Shown piece after piece: positions 1-6,282 of a stretch of 8,388 nucleotides of DNA. The DNA comes from Acidobacteriaceae bacterium (GTDB taxonomy: Bacteria; Acidobacteriota; Terriglobia; Terriglobales; Acidobacteriaceae): contig PLST01000011.1 of the NCBI GenBank assembly GCA_003164255.1, forward strand, positions 1 to 8,388, written 5' to 3'. How positions within the stretch are numbered: the stretch's first letter is position 1; every line of letters begins with the position of its first letter. The notes under the pieces were generated by a model. It was not told where the DNA came from. It saw only the letters and a program-made list of their open reading frames with translations, and did not search any database. Both the position numbers and the translations under genes were made by a program.

Positions 1-46
1 CGTGCCGGCCTAGCAGGCGGTGCATTGAAAGCTATTGGCCTGTCCG

Positions 47-77
47 GAGCGCCCAGAATTCGTTCAATTGGGCGCTC
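47..77. repeat. Inverted repeat, potential hairpin
   Basis: GAGCGCCC at 47-54 is matched by its exact reverse complement GGGCGCTC at 70-77. An extra A-T pair (55/69) extends the stem inward around a loop of about 13 bases. No T-run follows on either strand, so it is not a standard intrinsic terminator. It could be a protein-binding site, a transcript-stabilising hairpin or the end of a small mobile repeat. The sequence alone does not decide between these. Confidence 0.45.
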
Positions 78-132
78 TGTGCATTGGGAGCAGAGGCCTG
101 GGGGGCCAACATGCCTCCGCCTCCACCGAACT

Positions 133-157
133 TAAGTCGCTTAACATAAATGACTTA
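133..157. repeat. Short inverted repeat TAAGTC...GACTTA
   Basis: TAAGTC at 133-138 is the reverse complement of GACTTA at 152-157, with an A+T-rich 13-base spacer. The spacing of just over one helical turn and the A+T-rich centre would suit a dimeric protein or a recombinase, but six-base arms can easily arise by chance. No gene in the window starts beside it. Confidence 0.25.
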
Positions 158-169
158 CATCCCAGTCCC

Positions 170-186
170 AAAAACCCGGTGGGTTT
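170..186 (-). terminator. Possible intrinsic terminator (minus strand)
   Basis: Read on the minus strand, AAACCC (186-181) and GGGTTT (177-172) form a 6-bp stem with a 3-base loop ACC, and five T's span 174-170. This is the layout of a weak Rho-independent terminator. It lies about 350 bases past the stop codon of the 525-residue gene at 532, so it could end that transcript. The distance and the short stem make this tentative. Confidence 0.3.
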
Positions 187-531
187 AATCCCAATTATGC
201 CACCCGCAACCGTGCTCGAATACTGCTCAAGTTGTGGCGGCTCAACGGGGAACGTCACTGCTTCTGCACCGAACGCGGGATCCCTCCTGTCCCGACAGTC
301 TCTCTTTATGTGCCTGTCCATTGCCGAAGTTTGCCGCGGGATGAAGTGCCGAGAAAAGGTTGGTTTGATTCCACACGATCAGATGTGTGGCCGCGACCGA
401 AAAGTTTGTCGCAAATAGCGCCGATTGGGCCCTTCTTGCCGACTCGTCACACTCGTACCAGCGGCAGAAGCCTGTGCGGCGCCCGAAGCTTGGTCCGTGG
501 CAACGCGCCATCGACCATCAGGATTCTGTGG

Positions 532-2109
532 CTAGGCGATTTTGCCCAAAATCCGACGCCAGCCGTAAACAAAATGCCGGTCTCTCAGGACGGAGCTTAG
601 AGCGAGTTGATCCCATGCCGTAGCGACTTGCTCCGGGAAGAACATCGTGGCTCCACGCTTGTGGTGAGGGGCAGTCTTCCAATTCTCTTGAGGTGTCCAG
701 TATTCATCGTATGGCATGTAGGGTTCAAATCGCGGCTCGCCCAGATGCCGTCCAAATTGGCTGAGATCGTTGTCCACCTCCATGACTGGAAGAACGATGT
801 CCACTGCAAGGAACTCGTTTCTCGCCGCGTCGTAGAGCTCCTGATCTTCGAGAACGCTCGCCAGATCGAGAATCAGCGAAGCCACGTAACTCTCTGATCT
901 CCGCCGCAAAGAGACGTGTTCATAGGGCGGTCCCAAGAGTCGGTTTGCTTCTTCCGTTGGCGAAGAATACGGCCCGGCCAGACCCAGATTCCCTTCGTCA
1001 TATCGATCGGCAATCCAGGTTACCGCGGACAGCAGGAAAGAGTGAACGACATCGGCCTCTCCGTGTCGTGCGAGCAGCAACGTAACTGGCGCCAGCGAGA
1101 TTGCCCAACGATCCGAAATGGGATGCGCAGCGCCAGCATTCGCCTGCACAAATTGGGTCAAATATTCTGCGATTGTTTCGCATAGGAGTGGCTCTGTGGA
1201 CTCCACGAGCAGTGCGAGCAATGCGATTATTTCGAGCAGCGTGAGGCATCGTACCGGATAACTGAGGAAACTAGCGGGCGTGCGGTCCTGCTGAATCAGT
1301 TCGTCCGGTTGAAGGAATCTGCCGCGGCAGGATTCCCATAGTTGAGTGGCGTAGTAACGGAACAGCGCCCTCGCGGTGTCGATTGCCACTGCCGCGGTCT
1401 CCGGAAGCTGGCTTGTTCCGTGAACCGTCGCAAACGTTGAATGGAGCGACATCAAAGCGAGGTAACAGGCAAGATCGATCCGTCTCTGTTTGCGGCAGTG
1501 GCTGGCGATCACGGCAGCTTCGAGTAAATCGCGCAGATTCGATGGACTGCTTCCCGACCGAATCCATCCTCTCGAATGAACTTCGAGAACATCGAAGTTG
1601 AGGTCCTTTCCTTCGGTTTCCAAAATCTGCAGCAGGGAAAGAGGGGAGCCACTGAGGCTGACGGGATTGACCGCCAGCATCTCGACCAGTGTGTCTCTGT
1701 CCCAGGTAACAAACTCACTTTCCCTGGGCTGAGCCAGATGTTCTCGGTACTCTTGAGCATCCAACGCGGCGCCGCCGACTAGCCTTCCTGTGGTGACGAA
1801 GCGGGCTTTCCTCGGCATCGCTTTGTCGAAATTCGGATGTGCGAGAGCGTTGGTGCGGAGCATGTCGATTTGTCCCCGACATGCCCTCCAGTCGGACAAG
1901 CCGAGATCGCCTGCCTTGGTTTGAAAGGCATACTGGTACTCGACTCCATCCTTTTTCAGCTTGGCGATGAAATCCTTGCCGAACTCGAAGGACCGGTGCA
2001 GGAAATGAATAAAGGTGAACCCATGAAGTCGAAGCAGGGCGATAAAAGGCGTGTCGAACTCCCGTTCTGTGAGGGAGTCAATGTAGTTTCCGATGGCGGC
2101 GGCGAGCAT
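532..2109 (-). CDS. Putative PD-(D/E)XK nuclease-like protein (525 aa)
   Basis: The protein has 525 residues, starts at ATG 2109 and ends with TAG at 532-534. I do not recognise the whole protein. Its N-terminal ~150 residues look like the restriction-endonuclease (Mrr-like) PD-(D/E)XK fold: Glu15/Glu17 in the first helix, then 'FGKDF' with Asp46, then a strand ending 'FQTK' with Gln63 and Lys65. This is the E...D...QxK arrangement of Mrr-type enzymes. Residues 100-110 ('KARFVTTGRL') and 'EFVTWDRDTLVEML' (132-145) resemble the later strand and helix of such domains. Residues ~190-525 have no transmembrane segment and look mainly helical, with a Trp/Tyr/His-rich end. The gene overlaps the upstream membrane-protein gene by 32 bases, so the two are probably translated together. 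DNA or RNA cleavage is inferred; no methyltransferase is adjacent, so a classical restriction system is unlikely. Confidence 0.7.
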   Translation of the reverse strand: MLAAAIGNYIDSLTEREFDTPFIALLRLHGFTFIHFLHRSFEFGKDFIAKLKKDGVEYQYAFQTKAGDLGLSDWRACRGQIDMLRTNALAHPNFDKAMPRKARFVTTGRLVGGAALDAQEYREHLAQPRESEFVTWDRDTLVEMLAVNPVSLSGSPLSLLQILETEGKDLNFDVLEVHSRGWIRSGSSPSNLRDLLEAAVIASHCRKQRRIDLACYLALMSLHSTFATVHGTSQLPETAAVAIDTARALFRYYATQLWESCRGRFLQPDELIQQDRTPASFLSYPVRCLTLLEIIALLALLVESTEPLLCETIAEYLTQFVQANAGAAHPISDRWAISLAPVTLLLARHGEADVVHSFLLSAVTWIADRYDEGNLGLAGPYSSPTEEANRLLGPPYEHVSLRRRSESYVASLILDLASVLEDQELYDAARNEFLAVDIVLPVMEVDNDLSQFGRHLGEPRFEPYMPYDEYWTPQENWKTAPHHKRGATMFFPEQVATAWDQLALSSVLRDRHFVYGWRRILGKIA

Positions 2110-2551
2110 TGAATTCCGTGCGCTTCCTTTCGATCAGTTCATCCAGCGCTTTCTGCTGGGCGGGCGTGATGGGCGGCAAAGAACGGAGACGTTCGGCCAT
2201 CAAGGGATGCATGACCAATGTCGGCAATTCTGGCTTGCCTTCCCGATCAAATTGGAGCTCAATTCGTTCGAGTCCCTCCAGGTAGAGCTCAAAGCTGAAA
2301 GGCCGGCCACCGGCATCCGCACCTGTGCCCGCCGCATCGCAGGTGCGATGAAATACGTCAAAAACGTGAGGCATCACCTGAGCCAGCCGCTCTTCGGATG
2401 CGTTGTTCACCTGCTCAGCGAGCGCCTCAAGGTTACAAGTACGGATATCATCCCATTGAAAGACTACGGTATGGACGGTGATGAGGAGGAGGAAGGCGAT
2501 CATGTCGATCAAGACGATGATCAACGAAATGGCGTTGCCCATTTGCCGCAT
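2078..2551 (-). CDS. Hypothetical single-pass membrane protein (157 aa)
   Basis: I do not recognise this protein. From ATG 2551 it has 157 residues. A strongly hydrophobic segment spans residues 7-31 (A-I-S-L-I-I-V-L...) and carries an unusual Asp16 inside it. A soluble part of about 125 residues follows, with an acidic helical stretch (41-70), a Gly/Ala-rich turn (72-82) and a very basic tail (142-157, 'RKRTEF' then Arg/His/Lys). It looks like a membrane anchor with a small soluble domain. The start is uncertain: the frame also offers TTG 2575, GTG 2560 and ATG 2542, and none has a clear Shine-Dalgarno sequence. I chose 2551 because it is the first ATG and keeps the whole hydrophobic helix. 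The 3' end overlaps the start of the nuclease-like gene by 32 bases, so the pair looks like one operon with coupled translation. Confidence 0.7.
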   Translation of the reverse strand: MRQMGNAISLIIVLIDMIAFLLLITVHTVVFQWDDIRTCNLEALAEQVNNASEERLAQVMPHVFDVFHRTCDAAGTGADAGGRPFSFELYLEGLERIELQFDREGKPELPTLVMHPLMAERLRSLPPITPAQQKALDELIERKRTEFNARRRHRKLH

Positions 2552-2575
2552 GGTGCGCACACACTTTACCCGCAA

Positions 2576-2591
2576 AATACCGAGGGGTATT
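2576..2591. repeat. Inverted repeat upstream of the membrane-protein gene
   Basis: AATACC (2576-2581) and GGTATT (2586-2591) are exact reverse complements around a GAGG spacer. The site lies 25-40 bases upstream of the chosen ATG at 2551, where an operator or a 5' leader hairpin could act on the two-gene operon. Arms of six bases are short, so this is only a candidate. Confidence 0.3.
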
Positions 2592-2794
2592 CACGGAGAG
2601 CCGGGGGACATTGATTCCCAAACCTGGCACCTCCACAAATGAACAATATCGCGCGATCGCAATCACCCCCGCTCTGCTCCGATGTCAAGGTGGACTCGTG
2701 GTGCTGAATGCTTCTTCCGTGGAACTGGGGGTCGACTTCCGGCGTATCAGCGCTGAACCCAAAGGGGTCGGACTCATCTTCAGCCACCCACGAA

Positions 2795-2814
2795 CCCTTG
2801 CCCTACGGCGAGGG
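2795..2814. repeat. Strong short hairpin
   Basis: CCCTTGCC (2795-2802) pairs with GGCGAGGG (2807-2814) through eight base pairs, one of them a T/G wobble when read as RNA, around a CTAC loop. No T-run follows on either strand, so it is not an ordinary terminator. Its position downstream of the pstS remnant on the minus strand fits a 3' stabilising or processing hairpin carried along with that gene tail, or a dispersed intergenic repeat. Confidence 0.4.
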
Positions 2815-2950
2815 CCACGGATTCATGCCGAAAGTCCTTTTCGGATGGAGATCAGAAGCCGACAAGGACAGCCGCAATCCCAGACACTGGTCTTGCGAGA
2901 TGATCAATTTGCCCAATTACCTTGCCAGAATCGTGCTGTGGCTCCAAAGG

Positions 2951-3100
2951 CTACTTGAGTGGCTGTCCGTTTTCGGTAAGTTGCGAGAGAAGTGCTTGGC
3001 CTTGACGCTGAACGGGAGGCGGCAGTTTCGCGTAGTAAAGTTCTTCGGCCACATCCTGCCCTGTCGTGAGCGCATATGCGATGTAGTCCCTCAAGGCTGC
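2951..3100 (-). pseudogene. Truncated 3' end of phosphate-binding protein gene pstS
   Basis: On the minus strand the frame ending at TAG 2951-2953 encodes about 49 residues that match the C-terminus of PstS, the periplasmic phosphate-binding protein of the Pst ABC transporter. The key features are 'LRDYIAYALTTGQ', the Ala/Glu-rich helix and 'YYAKLPPPV', corresponding to the family pattern (F)L.W.LT.GQ..A..L.YAPLP..V, then a Gln/Leu-rich tail. A TAG at 3101-3103 interrupts the frame. Upstream of that the antisense strand is YeiH-like coding sequence, so the other ~85% of a normal ~330-residue PstS is absent. No pstC, pstA or pstB sequence is visible. It is a relic that cannot bind phosphate. 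The assignment rests on remembered family patterns and could be tested by a protein search. Confidence 0.6.
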
Positions 3101-3306
3101 CTAGTTTCCATCGAGGCCCTTATCCGATCCTGAAGCATCTTGGCGTTATTGGCCTGACCGTCACGCTCTACCTGATTGGAACAGGGCTCTCCATGAAGAC
3201 TCTCCGCGAAGTGGGTGCTCGCCCTTTCCTCCAGGGTGTCCTTCTCTGGCTTTTCGTCGCGGTGGGATCGCTTTCGCTTCTCCTCAGGGGCTGGATTCAC
3301 CTTTAG
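3097..3306 (+). pseudogene. Truncated 3' end of a YeiH/UPF0324 membrane protein gene
   Basis: The plus-strand frame ending at TAG 3304-3306 encodes a C-terminal fragment of about 69 residues that matches the UPF0324 (YeiH, putative sulfate exporter) family. It has a hydrophobic helix 'IGLTVTLYLIGTGLS', the basic loop 'KTLREVGARP', then 'LQGVLLWLFVAVGSL' as the last helix. Full proteins are over 300 residues with about 10 helices, so only the last two remain. An ATG at 3076 opens the frame, but its first codons are antisense to the pstS remnant and no ribosome binding site precedes it. A new short two-helix protein is possible but unlikely. The fragment abuts the pstS relic in back-to-back orientation. 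Confidence 0.6.
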
Positions 3307-3400
3307 GGCTACCAGGCTCAGAGCAACCACAGGAATTGGAACGGCAGGCGCTTCTCTATTCGCCGTGATCTTTCCAAACCGCTAACATATTGCGCTCAAC

Positions 3401-5773
3401 TCATGAGATGCCGAGGCGAGCAAAGATCGGAACCTTCACTACGTCCAGCGCCAACCCAAACGCGATTGCGGCGGCAAACGTGCAGGTGACGACCGAAAGG
3501 GCTAAGGGAGCCATGGCGATTCCGTAAATTGCCAGCGTTGAGATGATGAGAACGTCCGCTACGGAAGATAGTACGAGGATCAGGCTGGGGCGCAATCCCC
3601 ACAAGTACTGCCGCACGCGTATCACATAAGTTGTGGCCTGGCTTCCAAACACTATACCGACAGCGCAAAGGGTTCTGAGTGCGTCTATGCCGAGATGCAT
3701 TTCGAATTTACCAATAGCCAAGATTGCTGTAGAGAACGCAAGGAAACAGAGCCCCAGGATGACGCCAGCGATCGTGATCCTGCCGATTTGCCATGAGTTC
3801 GGCATCTTCGACGGTTGCACTCTATCGGTCGCCAGTGACATAGCGAGGAAATCGCCGCTGATCATCACGATCACCATCAGCATGGGTGTCAGGACCGCGT
3901 GCCCGGTCATGATCAGGCCGGTTGCCAGCAGGAGCACCTGCACAATCTTTTTTATTACCGAGTTCAGCGTATAGGTGAGAATGCGCTGAAACGTGACCCT
4001 GCCCTCTTTCACTGCGGCAACAATGCCGCCCAGCCCAGCTTGGGTGAGTACAACCCCTGCCGCCGATTTCGCCACATCGGTAGCCGTCGAGACGGCAATG
4101 CCGATCTGCGCCTGGCGCAGCGCGGGTGCGTCATTGGCGCCATCGCCGCACATCCCAACCGTATGCCCGCTTTTCTGGAAGGCCTTGACAAGGTCGTACT
4201 TGCCTTCTGGAAGTATGCCTGCGAATACTGCGAAATCCTGCGGCTTGATACCCTCGGGAAGCTTTCCGGGCGGGCAAACAGGCCCGGTCAACCCGACCTT
4301 GTGAGCGACAATTGCCGCCGTTGCCGGGGCATCTCCCGTCACCATGACCGTGGCCACACCGAGTGCATGCAATTCTGAGATGAGTGAACTCGAATCCGAT
4401 CGCGGCGGGTCGCTGAGGGCGATCATGCCGATAAGCTGAAGGGAAGCCGATGGCCCGGCGGCGACCGCCAAAACCCTGAAGCCTTGCTTCTCCAGTTCAT
4501 CGACCATCGCAGCCGCAGCGGGCGACGAGGCCGTGAGGGCGGCGACCGCGTTATAGGCGCCCTTGACGATGCGCTCTGCGCCCCCCTTTGCATCTGTTGC
4601 CGTTGCCTCCGATGTCTTCTTGGCTGGGTCGAACGGCACAAACGTGGCCAGCTTTGGCAGGTCCTGCGCCGGCTTTTTCGAGGCGGCAGAGCGAATTGCC
4701 GCATCGACCGAATCCTGACCGCCCTCCGAACTCGCCAGGGCTGCCATGCCGAGAACGTGCGCTTCGTCAAATCCGGGCAATGGGCGAACGCTTGTCACTG
4801 AAAGCGCATTGAGGGTTAAAGTTCCGGTTTTATCCGAGCACAACACATCGATCGAAGCTGCCTCGTCCACCGCAGAGAGACGTGTCGGCAGCACACCCAG
4901 CTTCGCCAGCGCGCGAGCTCCGATTGCGGCCGCAAGGGTGAATGTTGCAGGCAACGCAACTGGGATGGCTGCAAGGACCGACGTGAGCAACAGAGGAACC
5001 ATCTCACTCCACGGCATCGCATGAAAATAGGCGTATGCTCCCATAGCAAGAATCAAGGAGCCATTGAAAATCGCAAGGTTGCGCACGATCTTGAGCACAG
5101 CCTTCTGCTGCGTGCTTACCACATGCGCGGTGCGTACGAGTTCCGCCGTGCGACCGAACTTCGTGCGTGCTCCCGTAGCCGTAACTACGGCCGTTGCTTC
5201 ACCGCGCCGGACGAGAGCTCCGGCATAGCTGTCTACGCCTGCTCCGGCCTCAATGGGCAGGGATTCGCCGGTGAGCATCGACTGATCGAGTTGAACCGAT
5301 CCGCCAGTCAAATGCACATCGGCAGCGACAACGGCGCCAAGGGACAGCTTCACCAAGTCGCCACAGACCAAATCCGCGGCGGGCACAGTCTTCCATTGGC
5401 CATCGCGCTGGACAGAGGCATTGAGAGCGAGCCGCGACTTCAGTGCCGCCAAGGTGGCCTGGGCGCGAGCCTCCTGGAAGTAGGCAAGCGCTGCATTGAA
5501 GACCAGCAAGGCCGCAATGACCGCGGCCTCGTAATACTTGTGCAGTACAAGCTCAAGCACAACGGAGGCTTCGAGCAACCATGGGACCGGTGCCCAGAAC
5601 TTTGTTAATGCATTTCGTAGCGGATGAGCCGAGGTATCTGGCATTGCATTTGGCCCGTCCTTTGTAAGACGAGCATGGGCCTCATCGCTCGTAAGCCCTT
5701 CCGAGACGCTATCCTGAACTGCCTTTGTCGGTTGACTCGAAGGCGAGGAAGCGACGCCGACCCTTGCACTCAT
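3401..5773 (-). CDS. P3A-type proton-exporting P-type ATPase
   Basis: A complete 790-residue P-type ATPase of the plasma-membrane H+-ATPase (P3A) class, expected to pump protons out across the cytoplasmic membrane using ATP. In order: N-terminal cation-ATPase domain ('GLTSDEAHARL', ~26-45); M1/M2 (~58-100); actuator domain with TGES at 168-171; M3/M4 with 'PVALP' (271-275); phosphorylation motif DKTGT with catalytic Asp314; nucleotide-binding KGA at 404-406; 'MVTGD' at 477-481; hinge 'GDGANDAP' at 543-550; M5-M10 from ~600. The M6 segment has 'MISGDFLAMSLATDR', with Asp641 at the place of the proton-binding Asp of plant and fungal pumps. The 'TGDAPATAA' and 'CPPG' segments resemble a bacterial P3A subgroup rather than eukaryotic Pma1. 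The regulatory C-terminal extension of the eukaryotic pumps is absent. A ribosome binding site (AGAGGTG) lies 7 bases before the ATG. A related monovalent-cation substrate cannot be excluded. Confidence 0.93.
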   Translation of the reverse strand: MSARVGVASSPSSQPTKAVQDSVSEGLTSDEAHARLTKDGPNAMPDTSAHPLRNALTKFWAPVPWLLEASVVLELVLHKYYEAAVIAALLVFNAALAYFQEARAQATLAALKSRLALNASVQRDGQWKTVPAADLVCGDLVKLSLGAVVAADVHLTGGSVQLDQSMLTGESLPIEAGAGVDSYAGALVRRGEATAVVTATGARTKFGRTAELVRTAHVVSTQQKAVLKIVRNLAIFNGSLILAMGAYAYFHAMPWSEMVPLLLTSVLAAIPVALPATFTLAAAIGARALAKLGVLPTRLSAVDEAASIDVLCSDKTGTLTLNALSVTSVRPLPGFDEAHVLGMAALASSEGGQDSVDAAIRSAASKKPAQDLPKLATFVPFDPAKKTSEATATDAKGGAERIVKGAYNAVAALTASSPAAAAMVDELEKQGFRVLAVAAGPSASLQLIGMIALSDPPRSDSSSLISELHALGVATVMVTGDAPATAAIVAHKVGLTGPVCPPGKLPEGIKPQDFAVFAGILPEGKYDLVKAFQKSGHTVGMCGDGANDAPALRQAQIGIAVSTATDVAKSAAGVVLTQAGLGGIVAAVKEGRVTFQRILTYTLNSVIKKIVQVLLLATGLIMTGHAVLTPMLMVIVMISGDFLAMSLATDRVQPSKMPNSWQIGRITIAGVILGLCFLAFSTAILAIGKFEMHLGIDALRTLCAVGIVFGSQATTYVIRVRQYLWGLRPSLILVLSSVADVLIISTLAIYGIAMAPLALSVVTCTFAAAIAFGLALDVVKVPIFARLGIS

Positions 5774-5780
5774 TATGAGG

Positions 5781-5787
5781 CACCTCT
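5781..5787 (-). promoter_or_regulatory. Ribosome binding site of the H+-ATPase gene
   Basis: On the minus strand AGAGGTG sits 7 bases before the ATG at 5773, a near-consensus Shine-Dalgarno sequence at good spacing. It supports this start over later ATGs. Immediately upstream, TAGCG (5803-5799) and CGCTA (5791-5787) could form a 5-bp hairpin with a 7-base loop whose edge touches the site. Confidence 0.7.
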
Positions 5788-5824
5788 AGCGCTGTTTTCG
5801 CTACCACCATTCCGAAACGCGCCT

Positions 5825-5839
5825 GGAGTATTATTCTCC
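5825..5839. promoter_or_regulatory. Palindromic operator candidate before the H+-ATPase
   Basis: On the minus strand, GGAGAATAATACTCC is a 15-base palindrome with a single mismatched pair. It contains AATAAT, one base off a sigma-70 -10 box. A poor -35-like ATGTCA lies about 15 bases further upstream. Its location about 50 bases before the ATG fits a promoter overlapped by an operator. The promoter match is weak, and arms of four bases plus an A+T centre could be chance. Confidence 0.3.
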
Positions 5840-6090
5840 TCGAATCACAATGACATGGCCTGTACTCTTTAAGACATGTAGCGCGTTGCCCAGATACCAT
5901 CAGTGAATCGCAGTTGCCTTTTCCTTGAGCAGGTCGCAGCATTTAGCGCGTAATTGAAAAAAGGCTCGCTCGACGCCCGCCTAATTCCTGCTTGAGATTC
6001 CCCATCCCGTCTGTTGTACTGGGCCGCATAGTCCGCTGCGATCTCAGAAATTGGGCGTAATCTGAGTTAATTTCGAATAGGCTCTGTCCG

Positions 6091-6234
6091 CTGGAATTGA
6101 GCAATGATAGCCACGTATACAGCGCGGCTGCTTCCACGGTCCGGTCGGCGGCGGACTACACGGCGCGAGCGATCCCCCACTTCGAAGGCGTTGACCTCCC
6201 GCTGGAAGAAGTGCGAATCCTCCGGCAGCGATGA
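6091..6234 (+). pseudogene. Truncated 3' end of an alpha-glucan phosphorylase gene
   Basis: The plus-strand frame ending at TGA 6232-6234 encodes about 47 residues resembling the C-terminus of bacterial alpha-glucan (glycogen/maltodextrin) phosphorylases of the GlgP type. These release glucose-1-phosphate from glycogen in the cytoplasm. The match is the closing pattern 'ADYTARAIPHFEGVDLPLEE' and then 'ILRQR' before the stop, corresponding to the family's DYTPR-IP-H-PG--VPLE---ILWQR ending. Preceding residues 'HVYSAAAS' fit the Y-V-Y-x-A strand before it. The frame is closed by TAA at 6058-6060, and no other part of the ~700-850-residue enzyme is present, so the catalytic and pyridoxal-phosphate regions are lost. 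It lies tail-to-tail with the Mg2+ ATPase gene. The assignment is from remembered family endings, not a search. Confidence 0.55.
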
Positions 6235-6282
6235 TCCGTAGATGGGACGCAGACACATGTATTGCCGACCACTCCGTACTGC

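Larger units (their letters stand above)
1..531. other. Stretch with no recognisable gene
   Basis: I read all six frames and found only low-complexity, Arg/Ser/Pro-rich translations of the kind produced by chance in G+C-rich DNA. The longest open frame (plus, 35-418) has no ribosome binding site and resembles no family I know. The stretch lies downstream of the minus-strand nuclease-like gene that ends at 532. It holds three short structures, listed separately: an 8-bp inverted repeat at 47-77, a 6-bp inverted repeat at 133-157, and a terminator-like hairpin at 170-186. A decayed gene cannot be excluded, but nothing identifies one. Confidence 0.5.
2552..2950. other. Intergenic stretch without an intact gene
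   Basis: This separates the membrane-protein gene from the pstS remnant. Open frames exist on both strands (plus from 2611 and 2708; minus 2566-2787 from a GTG) but none has a ribosome binding site or family features. The minus frame is closed just upstream by an in-frame TAG near 2804. Two structures are visible and listed separately: a hairpin at 2576-2591 and one at 2795-2814. The stretch must contain the promoter for the minus-strand pair that follows, but I see no convincing -35/-10 pair. Confidence 0.45.
5774..6090. other. Intergenic stretch upstream of the H+-ATPase
   Basis: No intact gene is visible. The stretch holds the ribosome binding site and palindrome described separately. Two overlapping minus frames give protein-like translations. 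One (5831-5980) contains 'FFQLRAKCCDLLKEK' and, after an in-frame TGA at 5900-5902, 'LHVLKSTGHVIVIRGE'. The other (5869-6066) contains 'IAADYAAQYNRR' and 'PFFNYALNAATC' but has no usable ATG near its start. I recognise no family in either, so they may be decayed coding sequence or chance. Confidence 0.4.

Noticed and set aside
141..149. Half-site resembling the XerD arm of a dif site (minus strand TTATGTTAA)
   Set aside because: Only nine bases match, and the opposite 11-base XerC arm is not recognisable, so a chance match is more likely.
35..418. 127-codon plus-strand open frame
   Set aside because: Cys/Ser/Pro-rich translation without domain features or a ribosome binding site, likely a chance frame.
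2653..2660. GCGATCGC octamer (HIP1-like palindrome)
   Set aside because: I noticed only this copy. HIP1 is meaningful only when highly repeated, as in cyanobacterial genomes.
2566..2787. 73-codon minus-strand frame starting at GTG
   Set aside because: No Shine-Dalgarno sequence, an in-frame TAG shortly upstream, overlap with the start of the membrane-protein gene, and no family features.
2708..3133. 141-codon plus-strand open frame
   Set aside because: It runs antisense through the pstS-like frame and has no ribosome binding site or recognisable domain. The minus-strand PstS pattern explains the 3' part better.
3091..3330. 79-codon minus-strand frame
   Set aside because: It is the antisense shadow of the YeiH-like tail. 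Its highly charged composition is what a hydrophobic plus-strand gene produces in antisense.
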